Source: Limnephilus marmoratus (Eukaryota > Arthropoda > Insecta > Trichoptera > Limnephilidae). Taken from it: 64,000 nt of DNA. Shown here one piece after another: positions 23,787 to 63,535 of the stretch; position 1 is the stretch's first letter; the number at the start of each line of letters is the position of its first letter. The translations under genes were made by a program, and so were the position numbers. The DNA lies in contig OU862920.1 of NCBI GenBank assembly GCA_917880885.1, positions 39,033,019 to 39,097,018 of the forward strand, written 5' to 3'. The notes beneath the pieces are model-generated. The model was given only the letters and a program-made list of their open reading frames with translations. It had not been told where the DNA came from and did not search any database.

Positions 23787-24320
23787 TAGTGATACCTCGA
23801 GATACGAGTTTAATTTCTTTAATTCCATTAACCTTGCTCATACGTCAAAGCAATTTTCCCCATTGAAATAATAATGCCATTAATCCATTCCAGCTCCCAA
23901 AATCTCCCTTATTCAAATCACCCTTATGAGAAGATGAATACGTACAGTAATAACAAGCAAAAGCTTTTTTTACGCTATAAGTCAACATGTGGTTCGTGAG
24001 AGAACTTTTTTGATTAAACGATTTTTTACATTCGGAATATGAAAACTGGGTTTTCTCTGTGGTTCGTCAAAGCTCCCTTTCGAATAAATGATTTTTTGAA
24101 GATGGAACATGAAAACGGTTTTTCTCCACTGTGAGAAATATCTCTCGAATCAAGATGAATATGTACAGACATAAAAGCAAAGGTTTTTTACCCTAGGGGT
24201 CAGCCGGCCGTTCCTCGTATCTCAAATGTTGCTCATATACCAAAACAAAACTTTGCTCGCTGACGACTCGTATCTCAAATATCTCGTATGTTAGGGCACT
24301 CATATCTCGAGGTACCGCTG
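23787..24320. mobile_element. Mariner/Tigger-type MITE with CTCGAGATACGAG ends
   Basis: The left end TAGTGATACCTCGAGATACG and the complementary right end CTCGAGGTACCGCTG are each flanked by TA. Subterminal text (CTCGTATCTCAAAT) also repeats near the right end. No transposase is present. Such ends are typical of Tigger/pogo-like and other mariner-superfamily elements. Confidence 0.8.
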
Positions 24321-24719
24321 TATTTATTTTTCATAATGTAAAAAAAATTATATAAAAATATAATTTAAAAAATTAGAACATCAAATAACACCAAAACAAG
24401 TGAGAAATCCAAGTAGGTTGGAATATAGCAATAAAAACTGATCTAATAAAATTTTTTTTAAACATTATTTCAAATGAAAAAAAATGGGTGTGTACCTTTT
24501 GATATTAATTAAATATGTTTCTATAATATATGGGAACCTTGCTTTGAGCACCTCTCATAATGAGTAATTCGCATTACAAGTGAAATAATTTGCATAAAAA
24601 ATGGCTCTCTTAACGAGGGACATTTCGCATAACGAGTGACGTGGAAAGGGAAGTCCCCACTTCACTAGCATATTGATGTCGCTTGTAATCACACACATAA
24701 GTCACACGCAATCGGTCTA

Positions 24720-25140
24720 CAACAATTTGCAAGAACAAGGACAAGATTAAGGAGACAGATGCTTCAAAGAGAGTGACAAGAATATTGACGCAACGGTTTC
24801 GTATTCTCGATGATGTTGAAAGGTTGCCTCTCGGTTGGATAAGTGAAAAGTAATTCAGAGCAAAACTATTAATGAAAACATTATTTGTGAAAAGACAAAA
24901 ATAATTCATCAATAACAGAATCATCAACAATCAAAGAAAAAATATTTAAGGGAAGTCATGGATGGTTCGAGAAGTTTAAGAGAAGAGCAGGCATCCACAC
25001 GGTGAAGCAGCAAGCTCCGGCACAAACACAGCAGAGATCTTCATCGGCGATTTCAAGAAGCTTGTAGATTCTGAGGGTTACCTGCCGCAGCACGTTTTTA
25101 ATTGTGACGAGACGGGTCACTTTTGGTAAGACATAAAAAA
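24720..25140 (+). pseudogene. Tigger/TIGD-type transposase remnant
   Basis: Forward frames contain FKGSHGWFEKFKRRAGIHT (about 24940-25000), part of the CENP-B-type DNA-binding region, then after a frameshift FKKLVDSEGYLPQHVFNCDE (about 25050-25110), the start of the DDE catalytic domain with its first Asp in NCDET. Stops and frameshifts occur between blocks, and the rest of the catalytic domain is missing. Confidence 0.85.
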
Positions 25141-25155
25141 TCAATTATTAGCAAT

Positions 25156-25816
25156 AAAGGCATGACCAAACCGGCGCGTTCATTTTGCATCCGCGGTGGC
25201 GTGCACGGTGGCGTCCTATATGCGTGCAGAAACCGTTCACACCAAACTAGCGATGCGTGCACTATGACAACACTCTTTTGACACCAACTGAAGGGCCAAA
25301 TGCCTTTACGGCATTTCAAAATATAAATCATAGAAGTAGTAATTATGCTTTCAATATTCGTGAACAATATGTAAGATATTTCAATCTATAAGCCTTTGTA
25401 TAGAAACTCATAAAGGTATTGAATATTGTGTTACTTCATGTAGGAAACGAATATAGTTAGTTAAAATATAGTTTTATCATTAAAGTATATTTTAATCGCG
25501 TACCTAACCTATCAAATGAGACGTATCATACAGCAACGGGTATTTGTGAACCTCATTTAAAATTTGTTCCGTTTCCCCCATACTTTATATTTAACAACAC
25601 AGTTTTTACACGTAGATAATAGCTGCGTGCAGCGTCCGAACGCAACATGCGCGATCTGATCGCCACCGCCGCGTGCAGACGCTGCACAGGACGCCGCGAT
25701 CTGGCCGCAGCCGCCGCGGTTTGAACACGTCGCTACAAGTTCGTACACAACAACTGATCGCCACCGCGCACGCCACCGCGGATGCAAACTGAACGCGCCG
25801 GTTTGGTCGTGCCTTT
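25156..25816. mobile_element. GC-rich TIR element nested in the Tigger copy
   Basis: Inverted repeats of about 49 bp start AAAGGCATGACCAAACCGGC and end GCCGGTTTGGTCGTGCCTTT. AGCAAT is duplicated at 25150-25155 and 25817-25822; shifting the border gives a 7-of-8 match, so the duplication is 6-8 bp. The termini are strikingly GC-rich (GCCACCGC repeats), the middle AT-rich. No coding sequence was seen. The superfamily is not assigned. Confidence 0.8.
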
Positions 25817-25929
25817 AGCAATGCATTATCTTATTTTAGAGAAAAATTGTTTCATTTAGCAAATGTTTCACATTACAAGTAAGACTCTGGAACGAATTAT
25901 GCTCATTATGCAAGGGTCCACTGTACTTT

Positions 25930-26720
25930 ATATAAACATAAATGATTAAATAATATATTAGAATATATATATAAACACATATTAATAATACTGATGTAAA
26001 AAATCTAAATGTTAAAAATAAAAAATACATACTTTAAAAATCTTTTAAAAGAGATAATTCCATTTTTTGAAAATTGAAATCAATTCACCATGGCAAAAAA
26101 GAAGGGGTAGGGAAGGGTATATAATGTGTATGATAATAATCCGCCCATTGGTAAAGCTTCAAATAATTTTCACTAATCAAGGGATTTTAAAAATTAATTT
26201 GAATACAACATATTGTGTACATTTACGATAATAATTAAAATCTAAAACATATTAATAAGTAAATTTACAAATTTTATGTTGATAATTCATGACGGGTCGC
26301 CTAAATAGCTTAGAACAGCATTCCCATTAACTGAAAGCTGATCAAATCCCAATCGCCGCATAATAATCATTTATCTCGTGCGAATATACATAACCTATTG
26401 TGGCGGGGGAGGAGGGGAGGGGGGGGGGGGGGTGGCGATTCTTTTGCTAGGTTAAAAAATACTGATCTAAAATGACTAATTTCAGGTTGATATTTAGGGG
26501 TAGGAGTATGAGAAAACCTTGATGGAACTGGGTCTGTATTCACATAACGATTACCAGGTGATGGCTCTGTGATTTAGTCACAGATTAAATTCAATTTATT
26601 GAACCAATCCAATTTATCCAACCCTATTTTTGTGAAATTATTACAATATTAAAAATAGTGTGTTAATACAATTGCTTGGATCCAAATTTTAAATTCTCCC
26701 AAATAGGGTTTTAGATCTTA
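25930..26720. other. AT-rich DNA with a poly-G tract
   Basis: Nothing gene-like was seen. A G-rich tract (about 26402-26438, with a run of 14 G) is the only distinctive feature. Confidence 0.5.
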
Positions 26721-26721
26721 A

Positions 26722-27243
26722 CCCTTTCCACTCCAAGCCTTTTTTGTTTTTATTCCACCAGCTCCACGCCAAAATTGCATTTTTTTTTTTGTAAATAAAA
26801 ATGACAATTTAAAATAATTGAAAAAATTTAAGAGGCGTTGTCCAAAATGATTATTCGTTTTCATTTAGATATATTTTCTTTTCTCGCTTTTCCTTTTTTT
26901 GGACATGACGGGATTGAGGATTATTTTACTAATACACAATCAAGCTACAGAAAATAGAAATCAACAATAATCCATTCAACGAGTATTTGCACGAAAACAA
27001 ACACGATAATGCACAGTTTATAAGATGTTGATGCACGGTGCGATAATTACTTTTGTAACACCGATGCCTGAGCCTCTACCTGCAGTGAGGCGCAGCCCTA
27101 AACAAAACGCATCCATCCCTTGACCATAGTACTTAAGTATTGCGCGATTCTAGAATGTGTCTTTCAATTGTGATTCAAAAATTTGATTCACAATTGAAAG
27201 ACAATTGAATGTCGAGTGATACTCGACATTGAAGTGGAAAGGG
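26722..27243. mobile_element. TTAA-flanked MITE 2 (piggyBac-like ends)
   Basis: CCCTTTCCACT at the left and AGTGGAAAGGG at the right are abutted by TTAA (26718-26721 and 27244-27247). Two hairpins lie near the right end: TCTTTCAATTGTGA...TCACAATTGAAAGA and AATGTCGAG TGATA CTCGACATT. It is 522 bp and non-coding. Confidence 0.85.
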
Positions 27244-27519
27244 TTAAGGCACTATGAAGTAATGCAAAAAAAACCGACTCAAGTGCAATTAAAACTTAAA
27301 AGTCGTGGCAAAAAATATATTTGAGTGTAATTTTTGATCCGTAATAAAAGTTTCCCAATTGCGATAAATCATAATAATATGGATCGTGTCATGTAATAAT
27401 TCTACAGTTGCGGGAATTATGACCACAAAAGGAGGTTTCTCTCAATTACAAAACCTTTTAAGCGCTTTGTATGTTCCTGTAATGTCACAGTCTAATTATC
27501 TATAATTGTAGGAAAATGT

Positions 27520-27770
27520 TTTAAAGCTCTGGGAAGATACTTCTGTAGATGTAATAATGGAACTTCTGTAGATGTAAAATTAGAGGAAGGACGTTTGGAT
27601 CGAAAGTGTACTTTTTTTTGGTCATATCTAGTATTTAAATTTTTCTAAATCTGCTTCAACAATATACATATTACCCAAGTACTAAAATTTGGACTTCACA
27701 AAATTGAGATATAACCCTCGAAAAATTGCAAGGCTTTTAGCTTCCTTTTTCATTTTTATTATTCCAACGA
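27520..27770 (-). mobile_element. 3' fragment of a jockey/CR1-like LINE
   Basis: AAATTTGGACTTCACAAAAT and CTTTTAGCTTCC, about 50 bp apart, match in order the 58990-59065 segment of the LINE at 58930-59740. On the minus strand it corresponds to the ORF2 C-terminus. It is heavily decayed. Confidence 0.5.
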
Positions 27771-29438
27771 TCGGTTAATGCAGGCAGATGTTGGGGAAAA
27801 TGGTTATATAGGAATAACTATTCATCGTTAACTGATGCTTCTGAAATTATTGGCAGGAAAATGGGTAAAGTCCGTTTATGGCAGTTCGTAATACATTTTT
27901 CTCAATTTGTTCGATGTAGAAAGAAAAAACTATCTTTGACTTTGGTTTTCTTCAAGCTTGAAAACTGAAACTATACTCAAAGGATTCAAGAGTTCAATTT
28001 GTAGGTGCAAGCTGTTGTTCGCTAGAATAATATTAGACGATGATTCGAATACCATAAGACACGTGTGTTTTGACCAGCATTCTAACTTCGACATTTCTCC
28101 CAAATCTAGGAACTCATGCCCCAATATCTGCTATTCAATGGTGCGTCGGTTGCTATAAACTAAACTCTCCTGCATTGATTGGTTTGCAAGAGGTAGTAAA
28201 GAAGTAACCATTGGTATTTTGTGCAATAAAATACTTTGCAATAATCCAGTCATGTCTGCGAGTGGGAGTTATATAAAGCGTATTACGTACTTGCCTGAGA
28301 TGTGTAGGCTACTATAATTATTATTTTATTTATTATTAATTGGAAACATTTTATTATTATTATTTTTAAGATTTAAAAAGTTGGTTGCATGTGATGTTGC
28401 AATTTTTATGCTAACATTGACCAGCACGGTCAACTTTAGCTAGGTACTTGGGCATCTATTATTGCAAGTAGGGTTTTCTCTAGTAGTAAAGTCAAATCAA
28501 TCAGCAATATTTTGCAAAATCCATGGAAAGAAATAGGATTAAATTTACTTGGTAAAAGAAAACTGGATTTTGGAGTAACAAACCAGAAAAAATGTTCCGG
28601 GCATGCCTATTTCCAATGAATTTGGTTTTTATTTTTCAGTAAAAATGAGTTGTCCAGTCTGTTTTGATTACTAAATAGAAACTTTAAATTATTATTTTTT
28701 TTTTAAATAATTTATATTTTTGTAAAAAGGATAGCAATAAATTTTAATTTTTAAGCAGCACCGTAAAATTTCACTGTGAAACACTAATTTAGCAATGTAA
28801 AACGCTGCACAACAAAGACATTTTGAAGATATCTTAAAAATGTACTTTTACTTCCTATTCATACAAAATGTCGGAAAATTTATTTGTCGGTCAAAGTTAG
28901 AATAAGTGGGGTGTAACTTCGACTACCCTTAAATACTTAGTACAGACGTATTGAAATTTTTGAAATCTTAAAAATGTTAATGTGTTAATTCTGTTACAAA
29001 AGTGACCCAAAAATCAATTCAGTCGTGATAATAATAAGATTTTTACTATGATAGACGAAACCAGTCAAAATAAGTGTGTCTTACGATACTTACTCTAAAA
29101 TTCTTCCCTCTCGACTTTTATATATCGTTGAGATGGCAGAGTGCAGAAATCAAGTTCTTAGTAATTATTGTAACAAATTACGCACCTTGACAATTGATAC
29201 CAAAAATCCGAAAAAGTTGCGAAATTTTATAACTGCGCAACCAATTAAGCCCCAGTAACTCAGTTAAATTCAACAATAATAAACTATTTTCTGATATTGT
29301 TAACCATACAAATGCAAAACTTATGTTTGTTCAGGACCAAAGCTAGATGGGAAAACATTAGAATTGTTCATTAATTTATGTTACGACATACATACATAAG
29401 TTTTTACTTTACTTTACCAGTGTTGTTTGTGTTTGGTG
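27771..29438. other. AT-rich intergenic DNA
   Basis: Two short open stretches (27930-28158 and 29076-29258) show no similarity I recognise and have no splice or start context that convinces me. No transposon ends were found. Confidence 0.45.
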
Positions 29439-29444
29439 TATATT

Positions 29445-30463
29445 CAGGGTGTCCGGGGGTAAAGTGCATTAACTTCGGGAGGTGATCCTACATGATAGTA
29501 CAAGTAAAAAAGATAAATAACTTTTTCGACATTCCAACTTTTAGGGGTAGTTTTCTGGTAAAAAGATAAAATTAGACCGGCTTGTGCGGGCGGCTTTATT
29601 ACTTTACACTGTTGAATCCCCGCTCCAAGCGCTCAGTGTCAGTGTTGAATTCGAATGTAACAATTTTATTTGCGTAGAAGTGTTTCACTTCAAAAACTTT
29701 ATTGTTGTTAGTCAAAACTTGTCGATTTAATGTGTCTTTATCTAGTGTGTATTTATTAAGACTGACTTACTGAGGAACAACTTCTTTCAGTGCGTGTTTT
29801 TTTCAGACTTACTTTTGTTTACTTAGTTGTAGACGTGCCTAACCTGCCTAGCTGTAAAAATGGTGTTTATTTGTGCGTAATTTTATCATTGAATTATTGT
29901 GCCAATACCGCGTAATTTTGTTATTGAATTATTAGGTAAATGCCTTACTTTACCAACAAAGAATGGGCAGACATCCATTAATGAAATACGCCATAACGGA
30001 CGAATTGATAATAATATTACTTTACGTTTACATGCTTGCTTACAAGCTGAAGGTGGACATTTTGAAAATTTGTTAAACTAGTTAAAAGCGATGACATTAG
30101 TTAAGTGTTCAATTAGTTTATAACAATTTAATCGTTAAAAGCGTGTCTTCAATTGTTATTGTGCAGTTATCTTTTTACATTTGGTTTAAAACATACGATC
30201 TGTATAAACGTCAAATTCTCGGTCTTGTTATGTTTACAAACGGTTTCCATGGATACAGGTCAAATCACACTAAGCAACGTTGCAACAAATGCGCCCGGCA
30301 AGCTCGGGTAAGTGCTACCTTACACTAAGGATTTTTATTAGGTATCTCTTTTTGTATGGGAAAAAAAAGTTGGAATTTCAGAAAAAGTTATTTATCTTTT
30401 TTACTCCTACCATAATGTAGAATCACCTCCCGAAGTTAATGCACTTTACCCCCGGACACCCTG
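29445..30463. mobile_element. 1.02-kb TIR element with about 98-bp termini
   Basis: The left end CAGGGTGTCCGGGGGTAAAG and its complement at the right start TIRs that match for about 98 bp with few differences. TATATT occurs at both flanks (29439-29444 and 30464-30469). The interior contains a scrap of mariner-superfamily transposase, so a Tc1/mariner origin is likely. The flank may be a real 6-bp duplication or a TA duplication in an AT-rich site. Confidence 0.8.
29899..30081 (+). pseudogene. C-terminal scrap of a mariner-superfamily transposase
   Basis: The frame ends NITLRLHACLQAEGGHFENLL and a stop. The 'R-L-x-A-C-x-x-A-x-G-G-H-F-E/Q-x-L-L' end is typical of insect mariner-superfamily DDE proteins. 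Only about 40 residues are recognisable and no catalytic residue remains. Confidence 0.55.
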
Positions 30464-30469
30464 TATATT

Positions 30470-31540
30470 TACTATGAGCTGAGAAGTTTCAAGCGCTGTA
30501 TTTTTATTGATTCAACTTCAGATTCAGAATGTTTCACACTGAGTCGAATACTATTCAACAAATTTCGTTAAGTGATAAGTTAACAAGGACGTAATATGTA
30601 TTTTTAACAGCAGATTGACATTTGGAGCTGGGTTCATATTCTCAAAAGCGACCAGCTTATTCGTATTTAGGTATTCAAATTACATTTAAAACAAATAAAT
30701 GAAAACAATGTTAAACTATTAAAAATATCATAATTGATACCTTTGGGTATCTAGATAAAAAATATGCACTAAACGCATTGTCCAAATTATTTGTTGCATA
30801 TTTGGGTGCAAAACTTATTGAACACAAACCAACATTATGGAAGATATTGCTAAGATATTTTGGAATAAACTATTATTATTGCAAATATTAACTAAAAGGC
30901 AACATGCCTTCTGCCAATATAATATTATCTACATGATAAAAATATATTGTAATTACTCTACATAATAAACCTGAAAAGAGATGACAGGGTATGTAGTTTT
31001 AGAAGAATATATTGACAGAAACATGCCATTTTACATGCACCAAAATTTTGATTTAATATTTATAAATTATTTTAAGTAGACGGACGAACTGATATTTCAT
31101 TTAACAAATGAGATTAAGTATCTAAAAGCATAATAAACATAAATTTACTGATGTATATAAAAAAAATTAAGTGCCTGCAGAAGTCAATTCTGAAAAAAAA
31201 AATATATATATAGTAAATGTACAAAAATAATATACATTATTATTGTGAAATGCATCACTTAAGATAATCAAATAGAATACAAAGATGCTTCCTAAACCAG
31301 TACTTACTTCATACAGTCAGCTCGCAACAACCACTAACTGTGTTACAAAAATTATACATTAACTTGTATAGGACCGCCAAACTAGTCTACATTGATGTTT
31401 AAAATATATACTAACTGAATAAAATAACCATTTCAAGGATAATAAATTGTTGGTAGTTTTGCTGACCTTTAAAGTGAGTACATACATGTGAGCTATTTTG
31501 AAAACAAAAATAAGAAGTTTCCCTTGGATGCAATTGTTAA
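30470..31540. other. AT-rich intergenic DNA without recognised features
   Basis: I see no gene or transposon ends in this stretch. Confidence 0.5.
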
Positions 31541-31542
31541 TA

Positions 31543-32622
31543 CAGTTGACCCGCGATAAGCCAGCCCCTGTCTAATCCGGCTCCTCCTATAATCTGACAT
31601 GCCAATAGCACGTACATACAGAGCGTATTTATCACGGCAAATCTTCATCTCGCATCTGTTAAACATGTTGTGACTTGTTCGCGGCACCGTGACTTTTGAT
31701 TGACGCGTATTGTCTCATTTTGATTGCGAATGTGATCGTGGGCATTCATATATTGCTGTCGCATCATACAATGCATATCTACATCAGTGGCGGTCGGTGA
31801 CTTTTTGCATAAGGGATGCTGAAGTATATACTACCTTGTATCAAATTTAAATACCTATTACTGACAAAAATAGTATGTCAAATTAGCTCTATAAATCGTT
31901 TACGCTTCACATCAATTATTACAGTTCTAAAATTAAATTAATCAAATAGATTGCATCCGTTATTCAAGCCAAATTGTCAAAATGGTCACGCAAACAAAAT
32001 CTCTAAAACGTACCGAATTAATCCACACGCTGTGTTATGCTATTCTGTGCACTATGCCTACGTACATTAAAGACATTTTTTGCGCGTTGGATGCTGCCAT
32101 CGAATGCGTATACTGCTTCGGTCAAAACTTGGCAGGCAGAACTAAACGCGCAAGCGCAAATATCAAACTTTTTCTAACGTCATGGATGCGGAATGTAGCA
32201 GAGAATCCACCGTTGTTGGTATTGGTGCATTTACACGACATTCGACACAGTAGCATCGAGATTTTCGAGAATGGTGTTGTTATTATGTATTTCGATCCGG
32301 TCCGCGCATCGTGTTTTGTTGTTTTTGGCCGCTGAGATTGGGACGGTGTCGTTAAATTGCAGTATTTATTACTGTTTACGGCTAGAAAAAAATAGCTCAA
32401 TACTTTTTTTAATGCTGAATAAATAAATAACAATTATTATTATATTTATTATACGCTTCAAACGGAAGGGAAGCGCCACATCCACAGTATCGAAAGATCG
32501 CGCCTGATCTACACGCGTTGCAATGGCTTGGGTCGGTGGAAGTGCTCTATATTCTGACAAATTCCATCAAATCATCCGACACTGCCTTACAAAACATTTG
32601 TCAGGTTACCGCGGGTCTACTG
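31543..32622. mobile_element. Tigger/pogo-like TIR element containing a second repeat
   Basis: The left end CAGTTGACCCGCGATAA and the complementary right end CCGCGGGTCTACTG are each flanked by TA. The interior includes a 710-bp sequence (31785-32497) that also occurs, without these TIRs, at 50138-50868. No Tigger protein is recognisable. Confidence 0.75.
31785..32497. repeat. Dispersed repeat starting CAGTGGCGGTCGGT, copy 1
   Basis: It matches 50138-50868 over nearly all its length, from AACTTTTTG-type text at the left to GAAGCGCCACATCCACAGTA at the right, with substitutions and short indels. The CAGTGGCGG start resembles a hAT end. Short open frames inside are not conserved as a protein between copies. 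Confidence 0.7.
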
Positions 32623-32624
32623 TA

Positions 32625-33250
32625 TTGTAGTAAAAATGCACTCATATTCCCTGTGGGATTGAACTAAGTGCGAGGGACAATGTGAAGGTTATGATGACAG
32701 TGATATTACAACCAAGTCTTGGAACAACAGTTAATAAAATTACACAAGCCTTGAAGAATTCTACAAAAATTAATATTTTGGGAAACCAATATTTTAAAAT
32801 ACATAGAATTAAAACCATGAAAAATTATTTATATAAATATTGCATAAAAGTCTAACAAAGAATACTTTGATGGTTTTCACCAGTTTTCAATATAAAATAT
32901 AATACATTTAGCATAATTTATTCATGAAACAAATAAACTTAAGTAAACTCATTATACTTGTATAAAATATTTCAAATTTTTTAGATTTTGTCGAATTCTC
33001 AATTATTTAAATCAAGTCTTGTCCAATCAACTTGTAAACATTTGACAAAAAAAATTAAGGCTTAATCGACTCTTTCTTTATCACAAATTTTGTTTGGAAC
33101 GTTATGCAAACTTTCACCTTACAATATAATAATTAGGGAATGATTTATAAAGGTAGATCATGGAATGAGATTCATTTTCAATATTATATTATATTGTTAT
33201 CGGTTTTGTCCGATGTTCTGCCTCTCACACAACATTTTTTAAAAATATCC
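32625..33250. other. AT-rich intergenic DNA without recognised features
   Basis: No gene, repeat border or RNA was recognised. Confidence 0.5.
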
Positions 33251-33258
33251 CTCTAGAG

Positions 33259-33670
33259 CAGTGGTTGCCAACCTTTTTCTGACCCGGGACCACTTGTACG
33301 TTTATTTTTTTGACAGGGACCACAAGCAGTGGCATAGGCTAGCATGGGTGGTACCAGGGGCGGATAGCACAACGGGAGAGGCGTAATGGGATAGGGTGGA
33401 ACGTGTTCTAGCAGAATATTTACCACAAAGGAGGGGGCGGAATGGGTTATGGGGTGGAACGGGGTAGGATGGGGTGGGGCGAAACGGAATAACATAATGG
33501 CCACTGACCATAAGGTACAATAATGATAAACTGAATATTGTCACGATTTTTTTTATTCACACTTCTCGACCATGGACCGCCAGCGCGCTGGCTCATTTAT
33601 TGACCGGTGAACCATCGCAAACCATCTTCTAGCCTCTTGCGGAACACGGACCACTGGTTGGGAAACCCTG
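33259..33670. mobile_element. hAT MITE, copy 2, with perfect CTCTAGAG duplication
   Basis: The ends CAGTGGTTGCCAACC and GGTTGGGAAACCCTG are inverted repeats, and CTCTAGAG is duplicated exactly at 33251-33258 and 33671-33678. The interior matches copy 1 at 12844-13381 with deletions. The target is itself a palindrome, as in copy 1 (CTCTAGAC), consistent with the central TA preference of hAT elements. Confidence 0.9.
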
Positions 33671-33979
33671 CTCTAGAGGCACTGTTAACTCAAAGTTTGT
33701 TTTCAGTGTAGTAACAACTAATAGAATCAGTCAATGATTAAAACAAAAAGCAACATTGTAAGATTGGTTTTACATTATACAGAACTTATTTGAAATAACT
33801 CCATTGCAATTTAAAAAAAAAAAGAAGAATGCATGAAGAAGGATAAATAAGAGATTCATCTCTGGGAAGTCAGAAATAATGACAAACAATGTACAAAGTG
33901 TGAGAAGTTAAAAAAGATAAAAATTTAATAAAAGCATGTATTACACATTGGTAAATATTAATAACGGATATGTAAAAAT

Positions 33980-34800
33980 ATTTCACAGATTACAAGGATT
34001 ACTGCTGTAAGAAGCAATATACAACAATATTACACAGATTGCAAGGATAATTGTTGTAAGTAATGATATTACACAGATTACAAGGATTATTGTTGTAAGT
34101 AGTAATGTGTAACGATATTACACAGATTGCAAGGATAATTGTTGTAAGTAGTAACAAGTAACGATATTACAGATTAGAAGGATTATTGTTGGAAGAAGTA
34201 ATATGTAACGATATTACACAGATTGCAAGGATTATTGTCATAAGAAGTAATATGTAACAATAGGATATTTGTTGTAAAAAGTAATAAGTAACGATATTAC
34301 ACAGATTACAAGGATTATTGTCGTTAGAGGTAATATGTAACAATAGGATAATTGTTGTAAGAAGTATTAAGTAAAGATATTACACAGATTACAAGGAATA
34401 TTGTTGTAAGAAGTAATATGTAAAAAATATTACACAGATTGCAATGATAATTGTTGTAAGTAGTTTACATAGTAGGATAATCACTACAGCTAGGTAACTC
34501 TGAAATCAGCTTTGTTGGGAAATTGCATTATAAGATTATCTGATAAATTGGTTGTTGTACATTTATACTGATAAGTATTGCTAAATCGTAAATTGATGTC
34601 TTGGGAACCGTAACAATTATATTTTGGGAAATGAGAAAATTGCTGATCATTTTACGTATTTATTTACAAAAATGGAATGACTTAGAGTTACCTAGTTGTA
34701 GTAATTACCCGACGTTACGTAACGGTATTACACAGATTACAGGGATTATTGTTGTAAGAAGTAATATGTAACGATATGTAAACAGATTATTATTGTAAGA
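33980..34800. repeat. Minisatellite, about 55-65-bp unit, downstream of PLXDC
   Basis: The unit contains CACAGATTACAAGGATTATT, GTTGTAAGAAGTAATATGTA and ACGATATTA. Around ten variable copies run from 33980 to 34460; one or two more at 34725-34800 follow a MITE insertion. The array begins about 185 bp beyond the PLXDC stop codon in the direction of transcription, so it may be part of the 3' UTR. Confidence 0.85.
34473..34712. mobile_element. MITE inserted in the minisatellite
   Basis: ATCACTACAGCTAGGTAACT at the left pairs with AGTTACCTAGTTGTAGTAAT at the right over about 30 bp. Minisatellite units occur on both sides, so the 240-bp element landed inside the array. The target duplication is unclear. 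Confidence 0.65.
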
Positions 34801-34983
34801 AATATTCCTCTGAACGATTCATAAGATAAATACACATAACATATGTATTTTAAAATAAGATTCATAAGATTCTACTAGTTTTAGGTGAAACATTCATGAC
34901 TAGGGCATTTGATAAAATAATTTCCTTCTGAACATGATGAATAGCGCTAATAGATAAGATTTGTACGGAGATTCATATTTGGT

Positions 34984-63535
<28,552 letters not shown>

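Larger units (their letters stand above)
24529..25923 (+). mobile_element. Tigger-like (pogo) DNA transposon, degenerate
   Basis: The right end GGGTCCACTG and diverged left end TATGGGAACCTTGC resemble Tigger TIRs. Both sit next to TA and share inward text (TAATGAG...AATTCG, CATTACAAGT). The element contains a Tigger transposase remnant and is split by a GC-rich TIR element at 25156-25816. It is inactive. Confidence 0.8.

Noticed and set aside
27930..28158. Overlapping open frames on both strands
   Set aside because: They are short, without recognisable similarity, initiation context or splice partners.
33980..34800. A CRISPR-like array of regularly spaced repeats
   Set aside because: Units are whole-length tandem repeats that drift together, without unique spacers, in an insect genome with no cas genes.
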